A stretch of DNA of 35,289 nt. Source: an uncultured bacterium (GTDB lineage Bacteria > Bacteroidota > Bacteroidia > Chitinophagales > Chitinophagaceae). The translations under genes were made by a program, and so were the position numbers. The first letter of the stretch is position 1, and every line of letters begins with the position of its first letter. Positions 8,675-15,884 of the stretch are shown in pieces. The notes beneath the pieces were generated by a model. It was not told the DNA's origin. It did no database searches and saw only the letters and a program-made list of their open reading frames with translations. The stretch is taken from contig CAILKQ010000180.1 of the NCBI GenBank assembly GCA_903834825.1, forward strand, positions 1 to 35,289, read 5' to 3'.

Positions 8675-9238
8675 ATGATCACTCGTTTCTTCATTCTTAT
8701 TTTCAAACTCCGCGGCTGGAAGATCGTGGGGACCGTTCCTCCGGAAATCAAAAAGGCCGTGGTGATTGCAGCTCCGCATACCTCCAACTGGGATTTCATT
8801 TACGCGATGGCCATTTTTAGTTTGTGTAAACTAAACGTACGCTACTTGATCAAGAAGGAGCTCAACTTTTTTCCCCTGAGCATCGTGCTGAAAAATACCG
8901 GGGCCATCCCCGTAGACAGGACCCAAAAAACCAACCTGACCGAGGATGTCATTGCCCGGTTCAAAGAGGCAGATCAGTTGTTCATCACCATTGCAGCCGA
9001 AGGCACAAGGAAAAGCGTTGAAAAATGGCGAACCGGATTTTACCACGCGGCCCTGGGCGCCCATGTTCCGGTATTGCCGGGCTACCTGGATTACAAACGC
9101 AAAGAAGGTGGTTTTGGTCCACCGATTTACCTGACCGGCAACAAGGCAGAAGACATGGCCAAATTCAAGGCTTTTTATGCAGATAAAAGGGCTAAATATC
9201 CTACTTTATTTAACATTGATGCCGTTCGGCTTGGTTGA
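8675..9238 (+). CDS. PlsC-like lysophospholipid acyltransferase family protein
   Basis: 187 residues. It has the glycerolipid acyltransferase motif H-x4-D (HTSNWD, H35 and D40) and the acyl-acceptor motif AAEGTR (E109-R112). A hydrophobic N-terminal stretch (FFILIFKL) suggests peripheral or shallow membrane attachment. It probably transfers an acyl group from acyl-ACP or acyl-CoA to a lysophospholipid or another lipid at the inner membrane. It is shorter than typical PlsC (~240 residues) and belongs to the short HTSNWD type often annotated only as '1-acyl-sn-glycerol-3-phosphate acyltransferase', so the precise acceptor is uncertain. It follows polA by 33 bases, and a new promoter lies at its 3' end. 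Confidence 0.85.
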   Translation: MITRFFILIFKLRGWKIVGTVPPEIKKAVVIAAPHTSNWDFIYAMAIFSLCKLNVRYLIKKELNFFPLSIVLKNTGAIPVDRTQKTNLTEDVIARFKEADQLFITIAAEGTRKSVEKWRTGFYHAALGAHVPVLPGYLDYKRKEGGFGPPIYLTGNKAEDMAKFKAFYADKRAKYPTLFNIDAVRLG

Positions 9239-9258
9239 ACAATTGCACAGTATATTTG
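9231..9258 (+). promoter_or_regulatory. Candidate promoter for the sterol-desaturase-family gene
   Basis: TTG at 9231-9233, a 17-base spacer and TATATTTG at 9251-9258 fit the Bacteroidota TTG-N17-23-TAnnTTTG promoter, with the -7 element exact. Transcription would begin near 9264, a few bases before the ATG at 9271. The -33 part overlaps the end of the upstream acyltransferase gene. Confidence 0.5.
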
Positions 9259-9270
9259 TAGTGATTTAAT

Positions 9271-10023
9271 ATGGAATTAGAAAAATACTTTAGAACACTG
9301 ACCATGATAGCTGGACGCTATTTTATAATAGCTGGACTGGCTTTCTTGTTGTTCTATGTCTTATTGAAAAAACTGCTTGCACATAAAAAGATTCAGCAGC
9401 GCTATCCAAAAACAGCCGACTATATCCGTGAAATAGGTTACTCAATCCTGACCATTTCCATTTTCGGATTCGTGCCTGCGTTTTTTATTTACAATCCTGC
9501 TATCTCAAAGTATACGAACTTTTACCGCGATATTGATGAACACAGCATGCTCTATTTCTGGGCCGCCTTCCCCATCATGCTCTTCATGCACGACACTTAT
9601 TTTTACTGGATGCACCGCCTGATGCACCAAAAACAGTTGTTTAAACTCTTTCACCTGATTCACCACAAGTCTACCAATCCATCCCCCTGGGCCGCCTATG
9701 CCTTCCACCCTTTGGAGGCAATCGTTGAAGCCGGTATCCTGGTTGTTTTTCTTTTCACCATTCCTATGCATAAATTTCATTTTCTGATCTTTTTCTTTTT
9801 CATGATTGTATACAATATTTACGGACACCTTGGCTGGGAACTTTACCCCAAGAATTTTCATAAAACCCGGATTGGCAGATGGATCAATACCAGCGTTTGC
9901 CATAACCAGCACCACCAGTATTTCAAGGGCAACTACAGCCTTTACTTTTTGTTCTGGGACCGGTGGATGGGAACCCTGAGAGAGGATTATGACGCACAGT
10001 ATGAAAAGGTGAAATCCCAATGA
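9271..10023 (+). CDS. Sterol desaturase / fatty-acid hydroxylase superfamily protein
   Basis: 250 residues, an integral membrane di-iron oxygenase. The histidine clusters are HDTYFYWMHRLMH (H107, H115, H119), HLIHHKS (H128, H131, H132), GHLGWE (H186) and CHNQHH (H211, H214, H215), which together form the iron site. About four to five membrane segments surround them (~17-33, 58-75, 93-106, 152-182). In Bacteroidota, members hydroxylate fatty acids, carotenoids or other lipids; the exact substrate is not readable here. Its stop overlaps the next start by four bases (ATGA), so the two are translationally coupled. Confidence 0.88.
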   Translation: MELEKYFRTLTMIAGRYFIIAGLAFLLFYVLLKKLLAHKKIQQRYPKTADYIREIGYSILTISIFGFVPAFFIYNPAISKYTNFYRDIDEHSMLYFWAAFPIMLFMHDTYFYWMHRLMHQKQLFKLFHLIHHKSTNPSPWAAYAFHPLEAIVEAGILVVFLFTIPMHKFHFLIFFFFMIVYNIYGHLGWELYPKNFHKTRIGRWINTSVCHNQHHQYFKGNYSLYFLFWDRWMGTLREDYDAQYEKVKSQ

Positions 10024-10673
10024 ACCCCAAAATCATTTATTGCTATGATGCTTATTGCGGATGGTGTTATGGCTTTAGCCCGGTGATCAAAGAACTTTGG
10101 CTGAAACACAGGGAGCAGTTCGATTTTGAAACGATTTCTGGCGGGATGATTCCTGTTGAAGACACAAAACACATTGGCAACATTGCGCAATACATCCAGG
10201 GCGCCTACCAAACAGTGGAACAGGCAACTGGGGTGAAATTTGGCAAGGATTACCTCTGGCATATCTTCAATCCAGACGAGAGCGATTGGCACCCCAACTC
10301 AGAAATGGCAGCGATTGCGATGGCCGTTTTCAGAGAAAGCTATCCGGATCAAACCATCGCGTTTGCCTCAGATCTCCAATATGCCCTTTATGAAGAAGGG
10401 AGAGACCTCACAGACAAAGAGGCCTATCGGCATTTGCTGGAACAGTACAACATCGATGCAGCAGTCTTTTATCAAAAACTGGGCAGTGAAGCCTACAAAG
10501 AGATGGCCTATTATGACTTTAGCCTGATCAAACAATTGAAGGTGAATGGCTTCCCTACTGTATTCCTTCAGCTTGATGATGCCAAGCTGTACATGATCTC
10601 CAGAGGATTCAGTACCCTGGAAGTTGTTGAGCAGCGAATGAACAAGATCCTGGCCGAAAACAATATTCAGTAA
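10020..10673 (+). CDS. DsbA-family thioredoxin-fold protein (FrnE-like)
   Basis: 217 residues with a C-x-x-C redox motif near the N-terminus (AYCGWCYGF, C13 and C16) and no signal peptide, so probably cytosolic. The long helical insertion and the cis-proline region VNGFPTVFLQ fit the DsbA/FrnE oxidoreductase family; 2-hydroxychromene-2-carboxylate isomerases share the fold but usually lack CxxC. It may exchange disulfides in stress responses. It starts inside the end of the hydroxylase gene (overlap 10020-10023). A link to the di-iron enzyme is suggested only by position. Confidence 0.85.
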   Translation: MNPKIIYCYDAYCGWCYGFSPVIKELWLKHREQFDFETISGGMIPVEDTKHIGNIAQYIQGAYQTVEQATGVKFGKDYLWHIFNPDESDWHPNSEMAAIAMAVFRESYPDQTIAFASDLQYALYEEGRDLTDKEAYRHLLEQYNIDAAVFYQKLGSEAYKEMAYYDFSLIKQLKVNGFPTVFLQLDDAKLYMISRGFSTLEVVEQRMNKILAENNIQ

Positions 10674-10706
10674 AATGGTTGTAACTTGCAACACTAAATC
10701 GTGGAC

Positions 10707-11126
10707 ATGGAATACAACAAACTCATATCGGTAACAGGATTTTCAGGACTTTTTGAACTCGTAACCAGCAAGACTGACGGTGCTGTTGTCCGTTCGCTGG
10801 AAGACAATACAACCAAATTTGTTTCAAGCAGGGTACACCAGTTCTCTCACCTGGAATCCATTGAAGTGTATACCACTGATGAGAATGTAAACCTTGCGGA
10901 TATATTCAAGGCAATGGACGCATCGGCAGAAGCGCTTCCTTCCGAAAAAGACAACAAGGCCGTAAAAAGCTATTTTGAAAAAGTATTCCCCTCCATGGAT
11001 TTCGAAAGGGTGTACAGCAGCGACATGAAAAAAATGGTCCGCTGGTTTGGTGTCATCAAACAACAGAACATTGAAATCGTCCTCCCCGAAATGGATGAGG
11101 AAGAGGAAGAAGGCAACGAGGGTTAA
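10707..11126 (+). CDS. DUF5606 family protein
   Basis: 139 residues. The N-terminus MEYNKLISVTGFSGLFEL and the following block (GAVVRSLEDNTTKFVSSR; SHLESIEVYTTDENVNL) are characteristic of DUF5606, a conserved Bacteroidota family of unknown function. The C-terminus is acidic (EMDEEEEEGNEG). No signal peptide, membrane segment or catalytic motif is visible. I chose ATG 10707 over GTG 10701 because the family begins with MEYNK. It precedes the M3 peptidase by 22 bases, so the two are probably co-transcribed. Confidence 0.88.
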   Translation: MEYNKLISVTGFSGLFELVTSKTDGAVVRSLEDNTTKFVSSRVHQFSHLESIEVYTTDENVNLADIFKAMDASAEALPSEKDNKAVKSYFEKVFPSMDFERVYSSDMKKMVRWFGVIKQQNIEIVLPEMDEEEEEGNEG

Positions 11127-11148
11127 TATCCTTCCAAAAACATTTACC

Positions 11149-12867
11149 ATGCCATACAGCGCCGATATTCAGAAACTGAAGCACAGTTTCCTGCCCGAGC
11201 ATTTCAGCCTTACCGACTGGGCTACGCTTGAACCCTATTTCATTCAACTCCAAAACAAGGAAATCAACTCAGGCGAGGACCTTGAACAGTGGCTCAAAGA
11301 CATGAGCGAAATGGAAGCATTCATCAGTGAAGACGCCTGCTGGAGGCAAGTGCGCATGACCTGTGATACAGAAAACAAAACACTGGAAGAGGCTTTCAAT
11401 TTCTTCTTCATGGAGATCCAGCCGAAGATCCAGCCCTATGCTGATATCCTCAACAAAAAGCTGGTTGACTGCCCCTTTACAAAAGAGCTTGACCAGGAAA
11501 AATATTTCACCTACCTCCGCTCTGTCAAAAAAAGCATTGATCTTTTCCGCGAAGCCAATATCCCATTACAGGCTGAAGCAGCCGTATTGCAACAACAATA
11601 TGGCAGCATCGCCGGCAAGATGATGATTGAACAGGATGGACAGGAATATACACTGCAACAGGCAGGAAAATTTCTTGAAAGCGAAGACAGGCAGATCCGT
11701 GAAACAGTGTACAAGAAAATTGCGGAAAGAAGGCTGGTTGACAAAGAACCACTGAACGAATTGTTCAGCAAACTGGTTGCCCTCAGGCACCAGGTTGCCC
11801 TCAACGCTGGCTTCAGCAATTACCGGGATTACAAATTTTCGGAGATGGGTCGTTTCGATTATACGCCTGCGTCCTGCTTTCAGTTTCATGAGGCCGTCAA
11901 AAAAGAAGTAGTCCCCCTGGTCAACCAGATATACCAAGAACAACAACAAAGACTGGGCCTGGACAACATGCGCCCTTGGGATACAGAAGCTGAGCCCGCG
12001 GGTATTGAGCCGCTGCGCCCCTTTACAGATGGCCGCGACCTGCTTGATAAATCCATCAAATGCCTGGACGCACTAAATCCTTTTTTTGGCGACTGCCTCA
12101 GAAAAATGGATACACTCAATCACCTTGACCTTGACAGCAGAAAAGGCAAGGCCCCAGGAGGATACAACATGCCGTTGGCAGAAAGTGGTGCACCCTTCAT
12201 CTTCATGAATGCGGCCTCCCAGATGTCTGACCTCACCACCATGGTGCACGAAGGTGGTCATGCCATCCATTCATTCCTGGCGCATGAACTTGAGCTTACA
12301 GGCTTTAAGGAATACCCAACGGAAATGGCCGAAGTAGCCAGCATGTCGATGGAACTCTTCACCATGGACCATTGGGATGTTTTCTTCGACAATGAGGAGG
12401 AGATGAAAAGAGCCAAGCGCCACCAGCTCGAAAGGGTGATCACGATTTTCCCCTGGATTGCTACCATCGACAAATTCCAGCACTGGGTCTATGAAAACCC
12501 AACCCATACCATTGAGGAAAGGAAAGAAAACTGGCTGAGGATTTTGAATGAGTTTGCCACCAACGCCATCGATTACAATGGGCTCGAGGCCTTCAGGTCT
12601 TACAACTGGCAGCGACAACTTCACCTGTTTGAAGTGCCTTTCTATTATATTGAATACGGAATTGCCCAACTCGGTGCCATTGGCATGTGGAAGCAGTACA
12701 GGGATAACCCAGAAAAGGGCCTCGCAAATTACATGAAGGGATTGAGCCTGGGCGGAACCAAGACGCTTCCAGAACTGTATGCGGCGGCCGGAATTGATTT
12801 CGACTTCTCTCCTGAAAAGATCAGCGAACTGATGATTTTCGTCAAAAACGAATTGGAAAAACTTTAA
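11149..12867 (+). CDS. pepF: M3 family oligoendopeptidase
   Basis: 572 residues. The zinc-binding motif is HEGGH (H367, E368, H371 in MVHEGGHAIHSF), followed by the third-ligand region TEMAEVASMSMELF, as in PepF-type M3B peptidases. It should hydrolyse oligopeptides of about 7-17 residues in the cytosol. There is no signal peptide. The start at ATG 11149 is preferred over in-frame codons from 11047, which lie inside the preceding DUF5606 gene. Length matches M3B enzymes of Bacteroidota. The symbol is a family-level assignment. Confidence 0.93.
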   Translation: MPYSADIQKLKHSFLPEHFSLTDWATLEPYFIQLQNKEINSGEDLEQWLKDMSEMEAFISEDACWRQVRMTCDTENKTLEEAFNFFFMEIQPKIQPYADILNKKLVDCPFTKELDQEKYFTYLRSVKKSIDLFREANIPLQAEAAVLQQQYGSIAGKMMIEQDGQEYTLQQAGKFLESEDRQIRETVYKKIAERRLVDKEPLNELFSKLVALRHQVALNAGFSNYRDYKFSEMGRFDYTPASCFQFHEAVKKEVVPLVNQIYQEQQQRLGLDNMRPWDTEAEPAGIEPLRPFTDGRDLLDKSIKCLDALNPFFGDCLRKMDTLNHLDLDSRKGKAPGGYNMPLAESGAPFIFMNAASQMSDLTTMVHEGGHAIHSFLAHELELTGFKEYPTEMAEVASMSMELFTMDHWDVFFDNEEEMKRAKRHQLERVITIFPWIATIDKFQHWVYENPTHTIEERKENWLRILNEFATNAIDYNGLEAFRSYNWQRQLHLFEVPFYYIEYGIAQLGAIGMWKQYRDNPEKGLANYMKGLSLGGTKTLPELYAAAGIDFDFSPEKISELMIFVKNELEKL

Positions 12868-12958
12868 TGCCTACTGCTTTTGTGGTATGCTTGAAATTAG
12901 TGGCCTGATTTACCGAAAGTTATCTTTATGGTGCTACTGATCAGCGCCTTAACGAAAT

Positions 12959-12989
12959 GTCCCAGTGTTTTTAGATTGGGACTTTTTTT
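12959..12989 (+). terminator. Rho-independent terminator after pepF
   Basis: GTCCCA (12959-12964) pairs with TGGGAC (12977-12982), with an adjacent G-T wobble, and is followed by a run of seven T (12983-12989). The T-run reaches into the stop codon of the convergent fur gene. On the minus strand the hairpin is not followed by a T-run, so it acts for the plus strand only. The gap 12868-12958 otherwise contains a lone TATCTTTA at 12921 and nothing I can name. Confidence 0.75.
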
Positions 12990-13407
12990 ATTTACAGGAT
13001 TTGCAAATGCCGTTCACCACCATGTTGATCTCTTTCATGGTATAGCCCTTCGGTAAGTTTACTGCGGGTATATTCACATCGTCCAGGCAAACTGTTTTAC
13101 CACATTGATCACACCTGAAATGCACATGGTTATCGTGATGATGCCCTGTGGTGATGCAGGCTTCGTTGCACAGCGCATACCTGACCATGTTGTCTGTAGA
13201 AGGGATGTTGTGGATGATCCCTCTTTCAAGAAATGTTTGAAGCGTTCTGTAAATCGTAACACGGTCGTATTGGTCGGCACATTTTGTTTCAATGTCTTGA
13301 TGGGCCAATGCATTGTCGGCGGCAAGAAAGATGTCAAGTATCCGCTTTCTACTGGCCGTAACACTGAGCGCGCTGTTTTTCAATATGTTTTCTCCTTGCT
13401 TTTTCAC
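12988..13407 (-). CDS. Fur-family transcriptional regulator
   Basis: 139 residues. The winged-helix DNA-binding domain covers ~10-80 (TASRKRILDIFL; YDRVTIYRTLQTFLERG is the recognition region). The dimerisation domain carries a histidine cluster (TGHHHDNHVHF, ~88-96) and a structural zinc site of two CxxC pairs, C99/C102 and C135/C138. Members repress metal-uptake or stress genes when loaded with Fe, Zn, Mn or peroxide-sensing metal; the metal cannot be assigned here. The start is a GTG one base after the stop of the SCO1-like gene, so the two form an operon. A perfect palindrome upstream of the operon (14072-14086) is a candidate operator. Confidence 0.92.
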   Translation of the reverse strand: MKKQGENILKNSALSVTASRKRILDIFLAADNALAHQDIETKCADQYDRVTIYRTLQTFLERGIIHNIPSTDNMVRYALCNEACITTGHHHDNHVHFRCDQCGKTVCLDDVNIPAVNLPKGYTMKEINMVVNGICKSCK

Positions 13408-13408
13408 C

Positions 13409-14014
13409 TTATTCCTTGATCAGGATTTTGATGTCTGTCACCAGTTGGTCCACCTCTTCTTTTTTAATGCCATCATATACACCACGCACGCGGCCCTGTC
13501 TATCAACGAGGGTAAAAAACTGTGTATGCAGAAACTGTTCATCAATGTTTTTGCTGCTGTTCTTGGGGTCATCCAGCAAATAGCTTTCGCGGGCGGATTT
13601 GTAGAGCTTGTCCTTGCTTCCTGTCAGGAACCACCAATTGGAAACATCGGCACCCAAAGAATCTGCATAATGCCTCAACACTGGCAATGAATCCGTACCT
13701 GGATTTACTGTATGCGATACAATCAGAAAATTGCTGTCCGTTTTGAATTGCTCGTAGATGGCCTTCATGTTCTTGTTCATCTTCGGACAAATACCCTTGC
13801 AAGTGGTGAAAAAATACTCTGCCACATATACCCTGTTGCGGATATCTTTCTGTGAGGCCATGGCACTGTCTTGTCTCAGGAATTCAAAAGGCTGTACCGT
13901 ATTCAACACAGGCAACTTCACTTCTTCAAAATCCGTGTATTTTACCATGGCATAATAAAATCCACCCAGGAGCAGTCCAAAAAAAACCAGATAGCTTATT
14001 GCCTTTTTACCCAT
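13409..14014 (-). CDS. SCO1/SenC/PrrC family copper chaperone
   Basis: 201 residues from ATG 14014 (an in-frame TTG lies two codons upstream). An N-terminal membrane anchor (~7-23, YLVFFGLLLGGFYYAM) leaves a thioredoxin-fold domain in the periplasm. The copper ligands are present: TTCKGICPKM (C72, C76) and H163 in LHTQFF. SCO proteins deliver copper to, or reduce, the CuA site of cytochrome c oxidase. It is the first gene of a pair with the Fur-family regulator (one-base gap), linking copper-protein assembly to metal-dependent control. Confidence in the family is high; the exact client is unknown. Confidence 0.92.
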   Translation of the reverse strand: MGKKAISYLVFFGLLLGGFYYAMVKYTDFEEVKLPVLNTVQPFEFLRQDSAMASQKDIRNRVYVAEYFFTTCKGICPKMNKNMKAIYEQFKTDSNFLIVSHTVNPGTDSLPVLRHYADSLGADVSNWWFLTGSKDKLYKSARESYLLDDPKNSSKNIDEQFLHTQFFTLVDRQGRVRGVYDGIKKEEVDQLVTDIKILIKE

Positions 14015-14071
14015 AATCAATTATTGAAACAAAATTACGCTTGTCTTACCAATTATAACAACGATTAAAAA

Positions 14072-14086
14072 TGCAACTTTGTTGCA
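14072..14086. promoter_or_regulatory. Perfect 6-3-6 palindrome, candidate metal-regulator operator
   Basis: TGCAAC-TTT-GTTGCA lies in the 96-base gap between the divergent SCO1-fur operon and the merC-like gene, 25 bases before the merC-like ATG. A TAnnTTTG-type element (TAATTTTG, 14094-14101) follows closely. A bound repressor would block the merC-like promoter and possibly the divergent one. The Fur-family protein encoded next door is the natural candidate (inference). Confidence 0.45.
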
Positions 14087-14110
14087 AAAGTATTAATTTT
14101 GTTGCCCACC

Positions 14111-14500
14111 ATGTTGAAGATTAACTACGATGCCCTTGGAATTGCCGCTTCGGTAGCCTGCGCCATCCATTGTGCGCTTTTGCCGCTGGTATTGACAAGC
14201 CTTCCGGTGCTGGGAATCAACATCATCAACAATACATGGTTTGAGGTTTTCATGATCTTGCTGGCTGCTGCCATCGGAAGCTATTCGCTTACCCATGGTT
14301 ACAAAAAGCACCACCACCACAAACAGGCCATTTACATTTTTGCATTGGGAATCACCATGCTGCTGCTCAAACAAATTTTCCATGCCTATCAGACCTGGTT
14401 TCTTGTTCCCGCCGTCATCCTGATTGTAAGGGCCCACTACATCAATTACCGCCAGTGCAGAAAGGCTGCACATTGTCATACAGAAGACTGCAACCATTGA
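14111..14500 (+). CDS. MerC-domain membrane protein
   Basis: 129 residues with about four transmembrane helices and the MerC-type cysteine pair in the first one (ACAIHC, C17 and C21). The cytosolic loop KKHHHHK and the C-terminus (CRKAAHCHTEDCNH) are rich in His and Cys, suggesting metal binding. MerC proteins of mercury operons import Hg(II). In Bacteroidota, such genes without merA/merR, as here, may instead handle Zn or another soft metal. I chose ATG 14111 because the upstream in-frame TTG (14099) lies within the -7-like element. It is divergent from the SCO1-fur operon, with a palindrome between. Confidence 0.8.
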   Translation: MLKINYDALGIAASVACAIHCALLPLVLTSLPVLGINIINNTWFEVFMILLAAAIGSYSLTHGYKKHHHHKQAIYIFALGITMLLLKQIFHAYQTWFLVPAVILIVRAHYINYRQCRKAAHCHTEDCNH

Positions 14501-14570
14501 TCATTGCCATAAACAGGTTGACAGAATTCAGAAACGAATGTGTAAATTGTAGCACCTAAAAACAAATGGC

Positions 14571-15461
14571 ATGACATCAAGAAGGGGTTTCGTTCAGCAA
14601 ATGGCATGGGTTGCCGCGGGTTCGTTTTTTATCAACGATGCGCTTGCGATCGAGGGTGTAAAAGATAAAAAAATTGGGGTTCAGCTCTATACCGTTCGGG
14701 ATGACATGGCAATAGACCCCAAGGGAACCCTCAAGCAAATTGCCGCCATGGGATTTGGTGAAGTGGAGAACTTCGGATACAATGGCAAATTCTTTGGGAT
14801 GGAAGCCTCCGAATACAAAAAGGTATTGGATGAATATGGTCTCGTTGCGCCTTCTGGCCATTATCTCTATGGCAATTTCGGCAACAAGCAAAACCCTGGA
14901 ACAGTTTTGTTTGGATGGGACAAAGCAGTGGCCGATGCCAAAGCCATTGGTCAAACCTATATGGCGATTGCCTTTCTGATGCCAGAAGAAAGAACCTCTA
15001 TAGCAGCTTATAAAAAAATTGCTGCAGACCTGAACAAGGCTGGTGCCATTTGTAAAAAAGCGGGCATTCAGCTCTGCTACCACAACCATGATTTTGAATT
15101 CCAGGAATTGGATGGACAAATTCCTTTTGACATCCTGGCCAACGAAACCGACCCTGGCCTGGTAAAATTCGAACTGGATCTTTTCTGGGTATCGAAAGCG
15201 GGAAAGGATCCCATTGATTTATTTAAACAATACAAGGGAAGGGTTGCCCTCTGGCATGTCAAAGACATGGACAATACCCCCAACAAGAACTTTACCGAAG
15301 TGGGAAGTGGGGTCATTGATTATGCAAGGATTTTCAAACACGCCAAAACCGCTGGAATGAAACATTTCTTTGTTGAGCAGGATGTTTGCCCCGGTGCGCC
15401 TTTGAACAGCATTCGAAAGAGCATCGCTTATGTACAATCAACCCTCCTGAAAAACCTGTAA
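14571..15461 (+). CDS. Sugar phosphate isomerase/epimerase-family TIM barrel, Tat-exported
   Basis: 296 residues. The N-terminus has a twin-arginine signal (TSRRGFVQQ followed by a short hydrophobic segment and INDALAI), predicting folded export to the periplasm. The remainder is an AP_endonuc_2/xylose-isomerase-like barrel with likely metal ligands in CYHNHDFEF, FELDLFWV, LWHVKDMD and FFVEQD. Family members isomerise or epimerise free sugars or sugar acids; some act on keto-sugars. Substrate is unknown, but the surrounding DUF1080/ThuA genes point to oxidised glycosides. It is followed after two bases by a TMEM220-like gene (coupled). A promoter-like TTG-N22-TAAATTGT lies at 14518-14550. Confidence 0.85.
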   Translation: MTSRRGFVQQMAWVAAGSFFINDALAIEGVKDKKIGVQLYTVRDDMAIDPKGTLKQIAAMGFGEVENFGYNGKFFGMEASEYKKVLDEYGLVAPSGHYLYGNFGNKQNPGTVLFGWDKAVADAKAIGQTYMAIAFLMPEERTSIAAYKKIAADLNKAGAICKKAGIQLCYHNHDFEFQELDGQIPFDILANETDPGLVKFELDLFWVSKAGKDPIDLFKQYKGRVALWHVKDMDNTPNKNFTEVGSGVIDYARIFKHAKTAGMKHFFVEQDVCPGAPLNSIRKSIAYVQSTLLKNL

Positions 15462-15463
15462 GG

Positions 15464-15838
15464 ATGAAAACATTCAATTATATTTTCTCTGGACTTTTTG
15501 TTGTTTTTGCCTTGTTGCAAATCAATGATCCCGATCCTTATTTATGGATTCCCATCTATGGCTATGTTGCCCTTGTTTGCTTTCTTGATGCAAGAGGTAA
15601 ATATGATGCATTTGCCCATATCGGCACCCTGATTTTTTGCTTTTTCTTTGGACTGAAGTTACTGCTGGCAACAGATGGGGTGATGGCTTGGTTCAATGAA
15701 CACGAGGCGGAAAGCCTTGTCCAGAGCATGAAAGCAACCAAGCCCTGGATTGAGCAATCAAGAGAGTTTGGCGGACTGCTCATCATTTCCATTGTTATCG
15801 CCATCAACATGGTCGCCAATAAAAAAAGCCGGAGCTGA
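15464..15838 (+). CDS. TMEM220-like small membrane protein
   Basis: 124 residues with about four hydrophobic segments (~4-18, 28-42, 51-68, 104-118). The pattern FALLQINDPDPYLWIPIYGY is typical of the transmembrane protein 220 family, whose function is unknown. The start at ATG 15464 directly follows the stop of the exported isomerase (two-base gap); an earlier in-frame start would lie inside that gene. Its TGA stop (15836-15838) falls in the loop of the terminator hairpin, an unusually tight gene end. Confidence 0.8.
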   Translation: MKTFNYIFSGLFVVFALLQINDPDPYLWIPIYGYVALVCFLDARGKYDAFAHIGTLIFCFFFGLKLLLATDGVMAWFNEHEAESLVQSMKATKPWIEQSREFGGLLIISIVIAINMVANKKSRS

Positions 15839-15857
15839 TTCACCTCCGGCTTTTTTT
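15821..15857. terminator. Bidirectional Rho-independent terminator
   Basis: Seven A (15821-15827), GCCGGAG (15828-15834), a nine-base loop, CTCCGGC (15844-15850), then seven T (15851-15857). Both strands therefore have stem plus T-run, ending the plus-strand TMEM220-like transcript and the minus-strand ThuA-fusion transcript. The stop codon of the TMEM220-like gene lies in the loop. Confidence 0.92.
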
Positions 15858-15884
15858 GTTATCGCGCGCACATCAAGCCATTCA

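Noticed and set aside
10678-10694. GTTGTA-ACT-TGCAAC before the DUF5606 gene, resembling the merC-side palindrome
   Set aside because: The arms are in the opposite order and one base mismatches, so it is not the same site; more likely part of a TAACTTG promoter-like element.
12891-12928. TTG...TATCTTTA in the gap after pepF as a promoter for a small RNA ending at the terminator
   Set aside because: The spacing (27 bases) is outside the usual range and the transcript would be only about 50 bases; no further support.
14099-14110. TTG start four codons upstream of the MerC-like ATG
   Set aside because: It would put the start within the promoter-like TAATTTTG; ATG 14111 gives the normal MerC N-terminus.
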